Below, in pieces: positions 28,331-37,054 of a DNA stretch of 64,000 nucleotides. The notes under the pieces are model-generated. The model ran no database searches. It was given only the letters and a program-made list of their open reading frames with translations, and was not told where the DNA came from. Origin of the DNA: Limnobaculum xujianqingii (GTDB lineage: Bacteria; Pseudomonadota; Gammaproteobacteria; Enterobacterales; Enterobacteriaceae); the NCBI RefSeq assembly GCF_013394855.1, contig NZ_JABMLK010000002.1:1116001-1180000 (forward strand), given 5' to 3'. Every line of letters starts with the position of its first letter. The first letter of the stretch is position 1. The position numbers and the translations under genes are program-made.

Positions 28331-28346
28331 TGTGATAAACGTCACA
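28331..28346. promoter_or_regulatory. CRP-binding site in divergent promoter
   Basis: TGTGATAAACGTCACA is a perfect match to TGTGA-N6-TCACA. It lies between the divergent kinase/permease and oxidoreductase operons (105 bp from the kinase ATG, 126 bp from the 28472 ATG). Carbon-catabolite control of both operons is the natural reading. Confidence 0.8.
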
Positions 28347-28471
28347 ACAAATTAACATTGTGGCGTTGTTTTTGTTATTAGTGGTTATTAATGTTGTTTG
28401 TGATGTTGATATTGTGGATTTGATGTGGTTTTATGTGTTCAGGAAACAAAATTTATCGGGATTACCTGAAT

Positions 28472-29872
28472 ATGAAAAAGCAAAATGACCAGATTTGGGA
28501 TGTGATAGTCATTGGTGGTGGTGTAGTGGGTTGTGCGGTTCACCGTAAGTTTGCCTTGATGGGCGCTAAAACACTGCTGCTGGAAAGAGGGGGTGATATT
28601 CTCTCTGGTGCCAGTAAGGCCAACAGCGCTTTGTTACACACGGGATTTGATGCACCGCCAGAAAGCCTGGAATTGACCTGTATTCAAAATGGCTACCGTG
28701 AATTCATGGATATCAAAGATAAAATGAATTTACCGTTGTTGCAAACCGGTGCTTTGGTTGTCGCCTGGAGCGATGAGCAACTGGCTAAATTGCCGGGTAT
28801 TGTTGAACAGGCTCATCGCAATGGCGTGATGGATGTTGAACTTATTGATAAAGAAGAAGTATATCGTCGGGAGCCTAAACTGGCTGCCGGTGCACTGGCG
28901 GCAGTGAGCGTACCCGGCGAAGCAGTAATGGATCCATGGAGTTCACCTTTAGCCTATCTGACTCAGGCGGTGAAACACGGTGCGGCTTACCAATTCCATT
29001 GTGAAGTGGAGAGTGGGGCACTGGAACAGGGGATGTGGGTTTTACAGACTAAAAAAGGTGAGTTTCGTGCCCGTTTAGTGATTAACTGTGCCGGTATTAA
29101 TGGGGATATTGTTGAAAGCATTTGTCACCCATCACCTTTTCAAATTAAGCCCAGAAAGGGCCAATTCCTTATTTATGACAAAGCGGCAGCAGAAGACATC
29201 AACGCTATCATCCTGCCGGTACCAACGGCTATTACAAAGGGCGTTTTGTTAACTAAAACCATTTTTGGCAATTTACTGCTGGGGCCAACGGCCGAAGAGC
29301 AGGACGATCGCTGGAAAGCGGAAGTGAAACAAGAGGTGCTGGAAGATCTGATTCGGCAAGGCAGCAAAATGTTACCCAGCTTGTATAACTATACGGTAAC
29401 CGCCACCTATGCAGGATTACGTCCGGCAACGGAAGAGAAGCATTATCGTATTGCTGACTACCCGGAAAAACAGTGGATTTGTGTAGGCGGTATTCGCTCT
29501 ACCGGGCTGACTTCTGCTTTAGGTGTTGCCCAACATATTGCCAGTCTGTATCTGCAAAACTTTTCACCACTGTTTGAATTTAATCCACCACAAGAGATTA
29601 TCTGGCCACAAATGCCGGTACTGTCTGAATACCATCAACGTGATTATCAACATGAGCACAATGGCGGCATCGTTTGTCACTGTGAGCTGGTAACCCGACG
29701 AGAAATTGAAGCGGTATTTGATTCTGATATTCCGCCAGAATGTCTGGGTGGACTATGCAGAAGAACCCGGGCCATGATGGGACGCTGCAATGGATTCTTC
29801 TGTAGCAATAAAGTGGCAGAAATTATTAACGATCGCTTTGAGAATACACTGGCTGTGGAGGTACTGAAATGA
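28472..29872 (+). CDS. GlpA-like FAD-dependent dehydrogenase with C-terminal [2Fe-2S]-type domain
   Basis: A 466-residue FAD enzyme of the DAO/glycerol-3-phosphate dehydrogenase family. The N-terminus has the Rossmann motif VIVIGGGVVGCAVHRKFA with LLLERGGDILSGASKANSALLHTGFD; the middle has YTVTATYAGLRPATEE and the FAD-binding WICVGGIRSTGLTSALGVA. The last 80 residues contain CHCELVTRREIEAVF and a Cys cluster CLGGLCRRTRAMMGRCNGFFC, the BFD-like iron-sulfur part found at the GlpA C-terminus. ATG 28472 gives a normal short N-terminus; ATG 28433 would add 13 residues. It probably oxidises the phosphorylated product of the divergent kinase. Confidence 0.85.
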   Translation: MKKQNDQIWDVIVIGGGVVGCAVHRKFALMGAKTLLLERGGDILSGASKANSALLHTGFDAPPESLELTCIQNGYREFMDIKDKMNLPLLQTGALVVAWSDEQLAKLPGIVEQAHRNGVMDVELIDKEEVYRREPKLAAGALAAVSVPGEAVMDPWSSPLAYLTQAVKHGAAYQFHCEVESGALEQGMWVLQTKKGEFRARLVINCAGINGDIVESICHPSPFQIKPRKGQFLIYDKAAAEDINAIILPVPTAITKGVLLTKTIFGNLLLGPTAEEQDDRWKAEVKQEVLEDLIRQGSKMLPSLYNYTVTATYAGLRPATEEKHYRIADYPEKQWICVGGIRSTGLTSALGVAQHIASLYLQNFSPLFEFNPPQEIIWPQMPVLSEYHQRDYQHEHNGGIVCHCELVTRREIEAVFDSDIPPECLGGLCRRTRAMMGRCNGFFCSNKVAEIINDRFENTLAVEVLK

Positions 29873-31083
29873 GACTAAATTATGATGCGATCATTATTGG
29901 CTCAGGACCTTCTGGCATTGCTGCCGCTACCGAACTAAAACAGCAAGGCATTAACAATATTGTGGTTTTGGAGCGTGAATCACAGGCTGGTGGCGTTCCC
30001 CGCCACTGTCAGCACGCAACTTTCGGTTTATTAAGTTTTAAACGGCCGATGAAAGGTGGTGCATTTGTAGAGAAGATTTTATCGCTTAGCGCTGGCGTAC
30101 CGGTAATGACCAATACCACCGTGGTAGAGCTTCGTCCGGAAGGAAAGTTGCTGGTTTCCTGTGATAAGGGGCTGGTTGAAATGCAGGCGAAACGGGTGTT
30201 GATTGCCACCGGAGCGCGTGAAACGCCGCGTCATCCGCGTTTAGTTTCCGGATTACGGCCTCAGGGTGTATTGACTACCGGCGCATTACAACAGTTTATT
30301 TATCTTAATCGTCAGAAGCCTTGTCGTAATCCGGTGATTATTGGCAGTGAAATTGTTAGTTTCTCCGCTATCTGGACTTTACGCAATGCCGGTATTAAAG
30401 CCAGAGCGATGATTGAATCTCAGCCTCGCATAACGGCCAATCGCCCCTTGAGTCTGTTTCCTGCTGTAATGGGAGTACCGCTACATTTAAATAGCAAACT
30501 GGTTGAGATTGGCGGATTAAACCGGGTGGAGTATGTGGTGATTGAACGTAATGGTCAAACGGAACGTATTGAGTGTGATGCGGTTATTTTTACCGGGGAA
30601 TTTACCGGCGAAAATACCCTGATTAGAAAAAGTCATCTCGATTTTGTTGCCAATACGGGTTGCCCGGTGGTGGATACTAACGGTCGCTGTTCTGATGCTA
30701 CTTACTATGCGCTGGGTAATATGCTGCATCCTGCCGATATGGGGGACCAGTGTTACCTTGAGGGGAAAGTGATTGGTGAAGCCGTTGCCAGAGATCTGCA
30801 TCAGGAGAATGTATCGACCGCTAACCGTATTACGATCCAACATGATAACCACATTTTGTTTACCGCTCCGGGCTGTGTGGATAAAAAAGCGGCCAATAGC
30901 CAGTTTAACCTGAACATTCGGGTAAAGCAGGCGATCAGTGGACAGGTCACGGTAAAAGCGGGCAGTACCATTTTATATCAGGGAAATCACCGCTGTATGC
31001 CGGGGCGGCGAATCATGTTGAAAAATGTGAACGCAGAATTGATACCGCTAAATGCTACAGAAATTAGCGTGAGTATCGTATAG
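29869..31083 (+). CDS. FAD/NAD(P)-dependent oxidoreductase
   Basis: A 404-residue pyridine-nucleotide-disulfide-type oxidoreductase. The FAD motif IIIGSGPSGIAAATELKQQG (about 8-27) and ATGARETPRHPRLVSGLRP are clear, and a second dinucleotide fold begins near NPVIIGSEIVSFSAIWTL. The last 80 residues form a beta-rich tail unlike the core family. The start overlaps the stop of the GlpA-like gene (ATGA), so the two are translationally coupled and probably form one enzyme complex, passing electrons from the substrate via FeS and FAD. Similar pairs occur in bacterial polyol operons; the exact reaction is not known. Confidence 0.8.
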   Translation: MRLNYDAIIIGSGPSGIAAATELKQQGINNIVVLERESQAGGVPRHCQHATFGLLSFKRPMKGGAFVEKILSLSAGVPVMTNTTVVELRPEGKLLVSCDKGLVEMQAKRVLIATGARETPRHPRLVSGLRPQGVLTTGALQQFIYLNRQKPCRNPVIIGSEIVSFSAIWTLRNAGIKARAMIESQPRITANRPLSLFPAVMGVPLHLNSKLVEIGGLNRVEYVVIERNGQTERIECDAVIFTGEFTGENTLIRKSHLDFVANTGCPVVDTNGRCSDATYYALGNMLHPADMGDQCYLEGKVIGEAVARDLHQENVSTANRITIQHDNHILFTAPGCVDKKAANSQFNLNIRVKQAISGQVTVKAGSTILYQGNHRCMPGRRIMLKNVNAELIPLNATEISVSIV

Positions 31084-31125
31084 TTGAGTGAAAGTTAACT
31101 ACTTAATAATAGGGTACAAAAATAT

Positions 31126-31914
31126 ATGGCTGAAGGACGTTCATCTAATTTCCGGCATCAAACGATTCTGGAACAGCTATCCTCTAACGGTCAGGTATTT
31201 GTTCACGATTTAGCTGAGTATTTTAATGTTGCGCAGGAAACTATCCGCCGCGATTTGACAAAACTGGAGTCGCAAAAGTTACTGAAGAAAGTTCACGGTG
31301 GTGCAGTGAATATTCAGTCTAAATTTGAGCGAAACTTTTCTGAACGGGCCAAGGTGGCCATTGATGAAAAGAAAGCTATTGCGGTAAAAGCGGCGGGAGT
31401 GATTAAGTCTGGCGATACGCTGTTTATTGATTTTGGTTCAACTACGGTTGAATTCAGTCAAAGCGTGAAGATGATTAATAACCTGACGGTGATAACTAAT
31501 TCACCGGTGATTGCCAGTATTATGCAAGAGAACCCAACCATAGAGACCATCTTAATTGGCGGTCAGTTTATTGGTTCTCAATATGCCTGTCTGGGGGCGA
31601 TTGCCCTGAGAAATATCGGCGAGCTGTTTGCTGACTATGCAGTTATCGGTGTGGGAGCCATTGATGTCAATCGCGGCATCATGGACCAGAATGTTGATGA
31701 AGCTGCGGTGGCCAGAAAAATGTTGGCAAACAGCGATAAACTTATCGTATTAGCAGATTCATCAAAAGTGAATAAGCATGCGATCAATCTGGTTACCGGC
31801 TGGGAAAATGTCGATATTTTAGTTACCACCAGTAAAGATTTTAAGATTGCCGATAAAAGTAACGCGATTAAAACCAAGATTATTCTGGCTAATACCGGAA
31901 GTGATGCGGAATAG
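31126..31914 (+). CDS. DeoR/GlpR-family transcriptional regulator
   Basis: A 262-residue regulator. The N-terminal winged helix reads RHQTILEQLSSNGQVFVHDLAEYFNVAQETIRRDLTKLESQKLLKKVHGGAV (about 9-60). The C-terminal sugar-phosphate sensor domain has GDTLFIDFGSTTVEFSQ, NLTVITNSPVIA, LIGGQFIGSQYACLGAIA and VLADSSKVNKHAINLVTGWENVD, typical of DeoR sensors. It follows the FAD oxidoreductase by 42 bp on the same strand and should control the 25.5-31.9 kb island, probably as a repressor lifted by the phosphorylated intermediate. Confidence 0.88.
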   Translation: MAEGRSSNFRHQTILEQLSSNGQVFVHDLAEYFNVAQETIRRDLTKLESQKLLKKVHGGAVNIQSKFERNFSERAKVAIDEKKAIAVKAAGVIKSGDTLFIDFGSTTVEFSQSVKMINNLTVITNSPVIASIMQENPTIETILIGGQFIGSQYACLGAIALRNIGELFADYAVIGVGAIDVNRGIMDQNVDEAAVARKMLANSDKLIVLADSSKVNKHAINLVTGWENVDILVTTSKDFKIADKSNAIKTKIILANTGSDAE

Positions 31915-32059
31915 ATAAATAGTATTTCGCATTAGTTAACTAACGTTTTTTGTATTCAATGTCAGGCCATTAAATAGATGGCCGGCATTCCCTTACGCCT
32001 GATTTAAGGTGTTGAATTATTATCTGACTGATTTATTTACATAATATTAAGGAACAATA

Positions 32060-32410
32060 ATGAAGCTCTATTTTATTGCCTGTCCCTATTCAGACCCAAA
32101 TCCGGAAATTGTTGAGCAACGTTTTAACCAGTGCACGGAAGTGGCGGCGAAGCTGTCATTAGCCGGATATGCGGTATATAGCCAGATTACTATGACTCAT
32201 CCGATTAATGAGGTGGTCAACAAACAGGGCAAAAAGATTACCTGGACACCAATTGATGAAGCCTATATGGCGCGTTGCGATGAGCTTATTGTATTAACGC
32301 TACCGGGTTGGGATAAAAGCAGCGGCGTAGCAGGAGAGATTGAATACTTTCAATCGCGCGGAAGGCAAGTATGGACATATGATGAGTTTGCGCAAGAGTA
32401 TGATATATAA
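32060..32410 (+). CDS. DUF1937 / nucleoside 2-deoxyribosyltransferase-like protein
   Basis: A 116-residue soluble protein. The N-terminus MKLYFIACPYSDPNPEIVEQRF and the later MARCDELIVLTLPGWDKSSGVAGEIEYF follow the fold of nucleoside 2-deoxyribosyltransferase-like proteins of the DUF1937 group; the Glu in GEIEYF sits where the nucleophile of that superfamily is expected. Whether it cleaves nucleosides is not known. It lies alone between two islands, with AAGGAA before the ATG and a strong terminator after it. Confidence 0.65.
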   Translation: MKLYFIACPYSDPNPEIVEQRFNQCTEVAAKLSLAGYAVYSQITMTHPINEVVNKQGKKITWTPIDEAYMARCDELIVLTLPGWDKSSGVAGEIEYFQSRGRQVWTYDEFAQEYDI

Positions 32411-32444
32411 ACCGCGTTTTCTTGCTGCCAGTCAGTTGGTTTAA

Positions 32445-32472
32445 AAGAATCCACGCAATAGCGTGGATTCTT
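32445..32472. terminator. Bidirectional hairpin between the DUF1937 and cupin genes
   Basis: AAGAATCCACGC-AATA-GCGTGGATTCTT perfect 12-bp stem between convergent genes. Confidence 0.75.
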
Positions 32473-32478
32473 ACCTTA

Positions 32479-32949
32479 TTAACGCGGGTATTGGCTCTCG
32501 GTAACTTTTTCCATCCAGGTCACACTACTTCCCTCCAGTGATTCAGATATGGCAATGTGAACCAACGGTTGACTGGCTGATGCACCATGCCAGTGTTTAA
32601 CCCCTGGCGGAATCCATACCACATCACCGGTTTTGATGGATTGAATTTCGCTGTTCCATTGTTGTACCCAACCGGTTCCGGAGGTAACCATCAAGGTTTG
32701 ACCAAGAGGATGAGTATGCCAGGCCGTTCGTGCCCCGGCGTCAAAAGAGACAACACCACCGCCAATTCGGGCAGGGGAACTTCGTTGAAAGCGAGAATCT
32801 ACTTTTACCGAACCGGTAAAATAATCAGCTGCGCCAATGGTGGTAGGTTGAGAACCAGCAGAGGTTACTATTACGACGCTATCTTGAGTTGCCATCGCTG
32901 TAGCAGGCAAAAACAGTGCAGTCAGCGCAATGATAATCGTTTTTATCAT
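32479..32949 (-). CDS. Exported cupin-domain protein
   Basis: A 156-residue protein with an N-terminal signal peptide (MIKTIIIALTALFLPATAMA, cleavage about residue 20). The cupin fold is clear from GVVSFDAGARTAWHTHPLGQTLMVTSGTGWVQ (about 66-97) and DVVWIPPGVKHWHGASASQPLVHIAI (about 109-134), with the metal-binding His residues present. Such exported cupins often accompany carboxymuconolactone-decarboxylase-like proteins, as here: the CMD gene is 41 bp upstream on the same strand. Substrate unknown. Confidence 0.8.
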   Translation of the reverse strand: MIKTIIIALTALFLPATAMATQDSVVIVTSAGSQPTTIGAADYFTGSVKVDSRFQRSSPARIGGGVVSFDAGARTAWHTHPLGQTLMVTSGTGWVQQWNSEIQSIKTGDVVWIPPGVKHWHGASASQPLVHIAISESLEGSSVTWMEKVTESQYPR

Positions 32950-32990
32950 AATTGATTCCTGTAATGATGTTTTACTGCCCGAAAATGTAT

Positions 32991-33407
32991 TTATTTATTT
33001 TCTTTAAAGACATCTTGGGCGATCGCAATGGCGGTAACAGAATTAGGCCAGCCGGAATAGAAAGCCAACTGAGTAATGGTTTCAACCAGTTCCTCCTGCG
33101 TTACACCGTTTTGACGTGCCAGGCGAAGATGCGAACGTAACTGATCGGGGCGATTCATGGCCACCAAAGCGCTAACCGTGATTAGGCTTCGATCTCTTTT
33201 GGAGAGCTGTGGACGCTCCCAGATATCCGCATATAACACATCATCAGTAAGCTGGGCCATTTTGGGCGCAATATCTCCCATCAGTTGCTGTGCGCGGGAA
33301 GGTGTTTTATTTGGCGTGGTGGTATCTTGTGCATAGGAATAGGGGGTGATTGAACTGGTAAATATAACCGCCGTACAAATTAACGATCGCTTAATCATTT
33401 TTTTCAT
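32991..33407 (-). CDS. Exported carboxymuconolactone-decarboxylase-family (AhpD-like) protein
   Basis: A 138-residue protein with a signal peptide (MKKMIKRSLICTAVIFTSSI..., cleavage about residue 26). The mature part follows the CMD family: DVLYADIWERPQLSKRDRSLITVSALVAMNRPDQLRSHLRLARQNGVTQEELVETITQLAFYSGWPNSVTAI, in which the usual catalytic Cys/His region is partly changed (no CxxC). It forms an operon with the cupin gene. A CTGACA operator lies 86 bp upstream of its start, so it is probably controlled by the neighbouring two-component system. Confidence 0.8.
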   Translation of the reverse strand: MKKMIKRSLICTAVIFTSSITPYSYAQDTTTPNKTPSRAQQLMGDIAPKMAQLTDDVLYADIWERPQLSKRDRSLITVSALVAMNRPDQLRSHLRLARQNGVTQEELVETITQLAFYSGWPNSVTAIAIAQDVFKENK

Positions 33408-33492
33408 TGTTCATTTCCTTTGTTATCGATGAAGTTAAATCTGGATATCAATGAAGATGAAACAATGTTACCGAATGACTGATGTCATCAGC

Positions 33493-33519
33493 CTGACAGC
33501 ACACTGACATATTTGTCAG
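33493..33519 (-). promoter_or_regulatory. Candidate response-regulator operator (CTGACA type), site 1
   Basis: CTGACA-N5-CTGACA-N4-TGTCAG. The 11-bp period of the direct repeats is that of OmpR-family response regulators. It lies upstream of the CMD/cupin operon, just past the 3' end of the kinase gene. The same arrangement recurs at 35700-35726. Confidence 0.6.
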
Positions 33520-33538
33520 AAACAATATATTGATTAAA

Positions 33539-34930
33539 TTAATCAGAATTAATTGCCAGCGTCAGGCCAAACGTATTTAAACCGTCGTGGCTACTGGCAA
33601 ATACATCCCCCCGATGCATTAATGCCACTGCCCGAACAATAGAAAGTCCCAGACCATGGTGCGTATTACTACGCGTTCGCGATAAATCCATGCGATAAAA
33701 ACGCTCAAACAGGCGAGCTAAATGCTCAGCAGCAATGGCGTCGCCGACATTGGTAACGGCAACAGAAGCAAACCCATTTTCCTGGCTGATAGTTATTTTA
33801 ACGGTAGTGTTTGGAAAAGCATGACGGGCACTGTTTTCTAACAGATTTGCCAGTGACCGATGAAATAGTCGTTTATCGATGCGTGCTGTGATATCACCCA
33901 CCACCTGAATATCGAGGTTTTTTTCAGCAAATGAGGGCTCTACATATTCTGCGGTTTTAATCGATTCTTCACGTAAGGAGACATCGGTTAGTTGTGTGGC
34001 ATGTTCACCGGCTTGTGCATGAGATAGAAAAAGCATGTCATTGACGATGGATGTCATTCTTTCCAGCTCTTCCAGATTGGATTCCAGTAACTCTTCAAGT
34101 TCGTGAGTTTCTCGTTTCCGTGACAAACTCAATTGTGTTTGTCCAATAAGATTGGTGAGTGGCGTTCTTAGTTCATGAGCTACGTCTGCGTTAAAACTTT
34201 CCAACTGCTGCCATGCAACTTCCTGGCGCTTAAGCACACCATTAAACGCTACCGCCAGCTTTTGTAATTCATCCGGTAGTGTAGTGGTATCCAGACGTTG
34301 CCCTTGAGTACCGGGAGCAAGTTGATGAGCCTGCTCACTAAGATGATTGACCGGGCGCATACCAAATCTTGAAATGGCATACCCCATTAGCGCCACCAGA
34401 AAAGCACCAAAAACCGTAATCACTATCAAAGTACGGGTAAATTCGTTTAGCGTGCCCATATAGGGTGTGGAGTCAATAGTGACAACATAGCGTAATGCAG
34501 GGCGTTCTCCGGCTGCGGGAATGTCAGTAATTAACAGAAACAGAGAACAGGCATCCTCTGTGGCACCGGCAACTTTACTGAATCCATTATCTAAAGAGGC
34601 CCAGCTTACTCCCGCCGGGGCAGGCCCTCCCACCTGAAATCGAGAATCATCGCTGAGAACCCAATACTGGACGCGTCCTCCCTCGGCAGACGCGAGGTCG
34701 GTAAACTTGGTTGCCAGCGTTTGCCAGCCATCCAGCGTAGTTCTGGCTTGAATCCATGGTTCCATCAGGGAATGACGGAACAACAGCTCATTGTGCATTT
34801 GCCTTTGCAGTGAATCATGCAGAGAGCTTCTCAGCACAAGACCTGATGCGGAAACAATCAGAATGGAAGCTAAAGCAAACATCAATGCCAGTCGGCCAGA
34901 AATAGAACGTTTCATCATTAAAGTTTTCAC
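33539..34930 (-). CDS. Sensor histidine kinase, CusS-like
   Basis: A 463-residue inner-membrane kinase. Two membrane segments (about 14-34 and 167-188) bracket a periplasmic sensor region of about 130 residues. HAMP-like residues follow (MRPVNHLSEQ), then the H-box SFNADVAHELRTPLTNLIGQ (His about 251), the N-box LANLLENSARHAF and the G-box HHGLGLSIVRAVALMHRG. The frame begins with a GTG that overlaps the regulator's stop; ATG codons at 34918 and 34915 are alternative starts. The layout resembles heavy-metal kinases such as CusS and PcoS, but no metal-efflux genes are near, so the signal is open. Confidence 0.88.
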   Translation of the reverse strand: MKTLMMKRSISGRLALMFALASILIVSASGLVLRSSLHDSLQRQMHNELLFRHSLMEPWIQARTTLDGWQTLATKFTDLASAEGGRVQYWVLSDDSRFQVGGPAPAGVSWASLDNGFSKVAGATEDACSLFLLITDIPAAGERPALRYVVTIDSTPYMGTLNEFTRTLIVITVFGAFLVALMGYAISRFGMRPVNHLSEQAHQLAPGTQGQRLDTTTLPDELQKLAVAFNGVLKRQEVAWQQLESFNADVAHELRTPLTNLIGQTQLSLSRKRETHELEELLESNLEELERMTSIVNDMLFLSHAQAGEHATQLTDVSLREESIKTAEYVEPSFAEKNLDIQVVGDITARIDKRLFHRSLANLLENSARHAFPNTTVKITISQENGFASVAVTNVGDAIAAEHLARLFERFYRMDLSRTRSNTHHGLGLSIVRAVALMHRGDVFASSHDGLNTFGLTLAINSD

Positions 34931-35622
34931 TATTTTGCCGGGGACTCAGGTCTGGTCTCAAGAACGTATCCCATACCTCGTACGGTATGCAGTAATTTTA
35001 CCGGATAGGGCGTATCTATTTTGGCTCTCAATCGTTTAACCGCGACCTCTACCACATTGGCATCGCTATCAAAGTTCATATCCCAAACCTGTTCGGCAAT
35101 CATCATTTTTGACAGGATCTCCCCCTGATGACGAGCCAGAAGGCTTAACAGGGCAAACTCTTTAGCGGTTAATTCCAGTCTGTTTCCGGCCCGGGTAACT
35201 CGTCGCGCTAACAGATCGAGGTGTAAATCATGAAGTTGCAGCTGAGTAACATCGGCACCATCACTGGGGCGGCGTCTTAGTAGCGCTTGAATGCGCGCCA
35301 CCAGTTCAATCAGAGAGAAGGGTTTAGGCAGATAATCATCGGCTCCATGACGTAATCCTTTAACTCGCTCATCCACTGAGCCTCGGGCAGATAGCATCAA
35401 TACCGGCGTTTGCTTACAGGCTCGTAACCCTTCCAGAACGCCATAGCCATCGATTCCCGGCAACATCACATCCAGCACAATAGCATCGTAATCATATTCA
35501 AGAGCAAGATGCAGACCATCTGTCCCGTTAGCGGCTACATCGACGGTAAATCCCAGTTCACTGAGCGCCCGGTTAATGTAAGAGGAGGTTTTCTCCTCAT
35601 CTTCTATCAGAAGTAATCGCAT
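34930..35622 (-). CDS. OmpR-family response regulator, CusR-like
   Basis: A 230-residue regulator. The receiver domain has [11 protein letters not shown] (acidic pocket), the phospho-acceptor Asp in [16 protein letters not shown] (about 51), the Thr/Ser switch in [17 protein letters not shown] and the KP pair in DDYLPKPF. The winged-helix domain has [32 protein letters not shown] and [13 protein letters not shown]...RGMGYVL. It overlaps the kinase start. The CTGACA repeats at 35700-35782 and 33493-33519 are its likely targets, placing the flanking hydrolase and cupin operons under its control. Confidence 0.9.
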   Translation of the reverse strand: MRLLLIEDEEKTSSYINRALSELGFTVDVAANGTDGLHLALEYDYDAIVLDVMLPGIDGYGVLEGLRACKQTPVLMLSARGSVDERVKGLRHGADDYLPKPFSLIELVARIQALLRRRPSDGADVTQLQLHDLHLDLLARRVTRAGNRLELTAKEFALLSLLARHQGEILSKMMIAEQVWDMNFDSDANVVEVAVKRLRAKIDTPYPVKLLHTVRGMGYVLETRPESPAK

Positions 35623-35699
35623 ATTTGCTTCTCCCTTTACCCTTCAGGGCGATATGACATTTATTAGCACTATCTTAACTGCTCATCGCCAACATGTAG

Positions 35700-35726
35700 C
35701 TGACATTTTCCTGACATTTCTGTCAG
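35700..35726 (+). promoter_or_regulatory. Candidate response-regulator operator (CTGACA type), site 2
   Basis: CTGACA-N5-CTGACA-N4-TGTCAG, identical in layout to 33493-33519. It lies in the divergent promoter between the response regulator (start 35622) and the exported hydrolase (start 35887). Positions 35714-35726 are also repeated inverted at 35745-35757, and further CTGACG and CTGATGTCAG elements follow up to 35782. Confidence 0.65.
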
Positions 35727-35886
35727 AAAACTTTGGATTTTAAACTGACAGAAATGTTATCTGACGGTCATGCTGATGTCAGCCAGCGCTCTTTAGACTA
35801 CCTGAAGGTCAATTTCCTTGTTTTGAAGTAACAGGGAAAGTCCCGGGAATATTCAATGGTTATTTCCATATCAGGAGGTCTTTCTA

Positions 35887-36942
35887 ATGAAACATCACGT
35901 TTTCAGAGCAACATTATTAGCATCAATGATAAGTATTTCATCAGGCGCTGCACTGGCAGCAGACTATAAACAAAACCCCTTTACGCTAACTTATGAAGGA
36001 GCCATTACTGAAAATGTAACCGGTAAAGTTAATATTCATCCGGTTAGCTATCAGCTAAATGGCATTGATATTGCTGCCAATGTTTATACCCCGGCGAACT
36101 ATGACAGCAGCAAAAAGTATCCAGCGGTCGTCGTCGCTCATCCTAATGGAGGTGTAAAAGAGCAAGTAGCGGGCCTGTATGCCCAGCGACTGGCAGAGCA
36201 GGGATATATCACCATTACTGCGGATGCTGCCTACCAGGGAGCAAGTGGTGGTTTGCCTCGTAATGTCGATAAACCAGCTCATCGTATTGAAGATATTCAC
36301 GGCATGGCTGATTTTATCAGCCAGTATGCTGGTGTTGATATTGATCGCTTAGGCCTACTGGGTATTTGCGGCGGCGGAGGCTATTCGCTAAAAGCGGCAC
36401 AAACCGATAAACGTTTTAGCGCCATTGCTACCCTAAGTATGTTTGATTCAGGTCTGGTAAGACGCAATGGCTATGTTGATTCCCAAATTTCTACCATACA
36501 GCAGCGGTTAAAACAGGCTTCTGATGCACGGGCACAGGAGGCCGCGGGTGGTGAGGTTATCTATACCGGTGATGCCAAATTGACGGATGAACAGATCGCT
36601 AAATTACCATTTGATTTGTATCGACAGGGGTTTGAATACTATGGGAAAACCCACGCGCATCCTAATTCCACTTTCAGATATACCCTAAGTAGCTTGCTTG
36701 ACTTAATGAGCTTTGATGCCAGCAGCAATATGGATTTAATCGATAAGCCATTGCTCATGATGGCGGGTAGTAAAGCTGACTCTTTATATATGACAGAAAG
36801 CGCGTTCAGCAAGGCAATAAATGTAAAAGATAAACAGCTGTTTTTGATCGATGGCGCAACCCATATTGAAACCTATTGGCAACCGCAATATGTCAATCAG
36901 GCGATGGGAAAACTGGAGCAGTTTTTTAGCAACAATCTCTAA
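35887..36942 (+). CDS. Exported alpha/beta hydrolase, dienelactone-hydrolase-like
   Basis: A 351-residue protein with a signal peptide (MKHHVFRATLLASMISISSGAALA, cleavage about residue 24). The core AVVVAHPNGGVKEQVAGLYAQRLAEQGYITITADAAYQGASGG, RIEDIHGMADFISQY and the nucleophile elbow LGLLGICGGGGYSLKA (a Cys in the nucleophile position, as in dienelactone hydrolase) place it with YcjY-like hydrolases. The Asp in MAGSKADSLYM and the His in IDGATHIETYW complete a triad. First gene of an operon with a flavodoxin and a DUF4405-type gene; the promoter has the CTGACA operator. The substrate is unknown. Confidence 0.82.
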   Translation: MKHHVFRATLLASMISISSGAALAADYKQNPFTLTYEGAITENVTGKVNIHPVSYQLNGIDIAANVYTPANYDSSKKYPAVVVAHPNGGVKEQVAGLYAQRLAEQGYITITADAAYQGASGGLPRNVDKPAHRIEDIHGMADFISQYAGVDIDRLGLLGICGGGGYSLKAAQTDKRFSAIATLSMFDSGLVRRNGYVDSQISTIQQRLKQASDARAQEAAGGEVIYTGDAKLTDEQIAKLPFDLYRQGFEYYGKTHAHPNSTFRYTLSSLLDLMSFDASSNMDLIDKPLLMMAGSKADSLYMTESAFSKAINVKDKQLFLIDGATHIETYWQPQYVNQAMGKLEQFFSNNL

Positions 36943-36961
36943 CAGATACAACCTAATATGA

Positions 36962-37023
36962 CTCGCTGGTGTCTGGCTGTAGCTTATTACTCTTGTTTGG
37001 CGGTGATACTCAGAACCAGCGAG
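36962..37023 (+). other. Long inverted repeat between the hydrolase and flavodoxin genes
   Basis: CTCGCTGGT (36962-36970) and ACCAGCGAG (37015-37023) are perfect complements separated by 44 bp. They could fold in the mRNA between the two genes. The role is not known. Confidence 0.4.
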
Positions 37024-37054
37024 GGTTAATCCCTTTTTAACATTGGTAAAGGCT

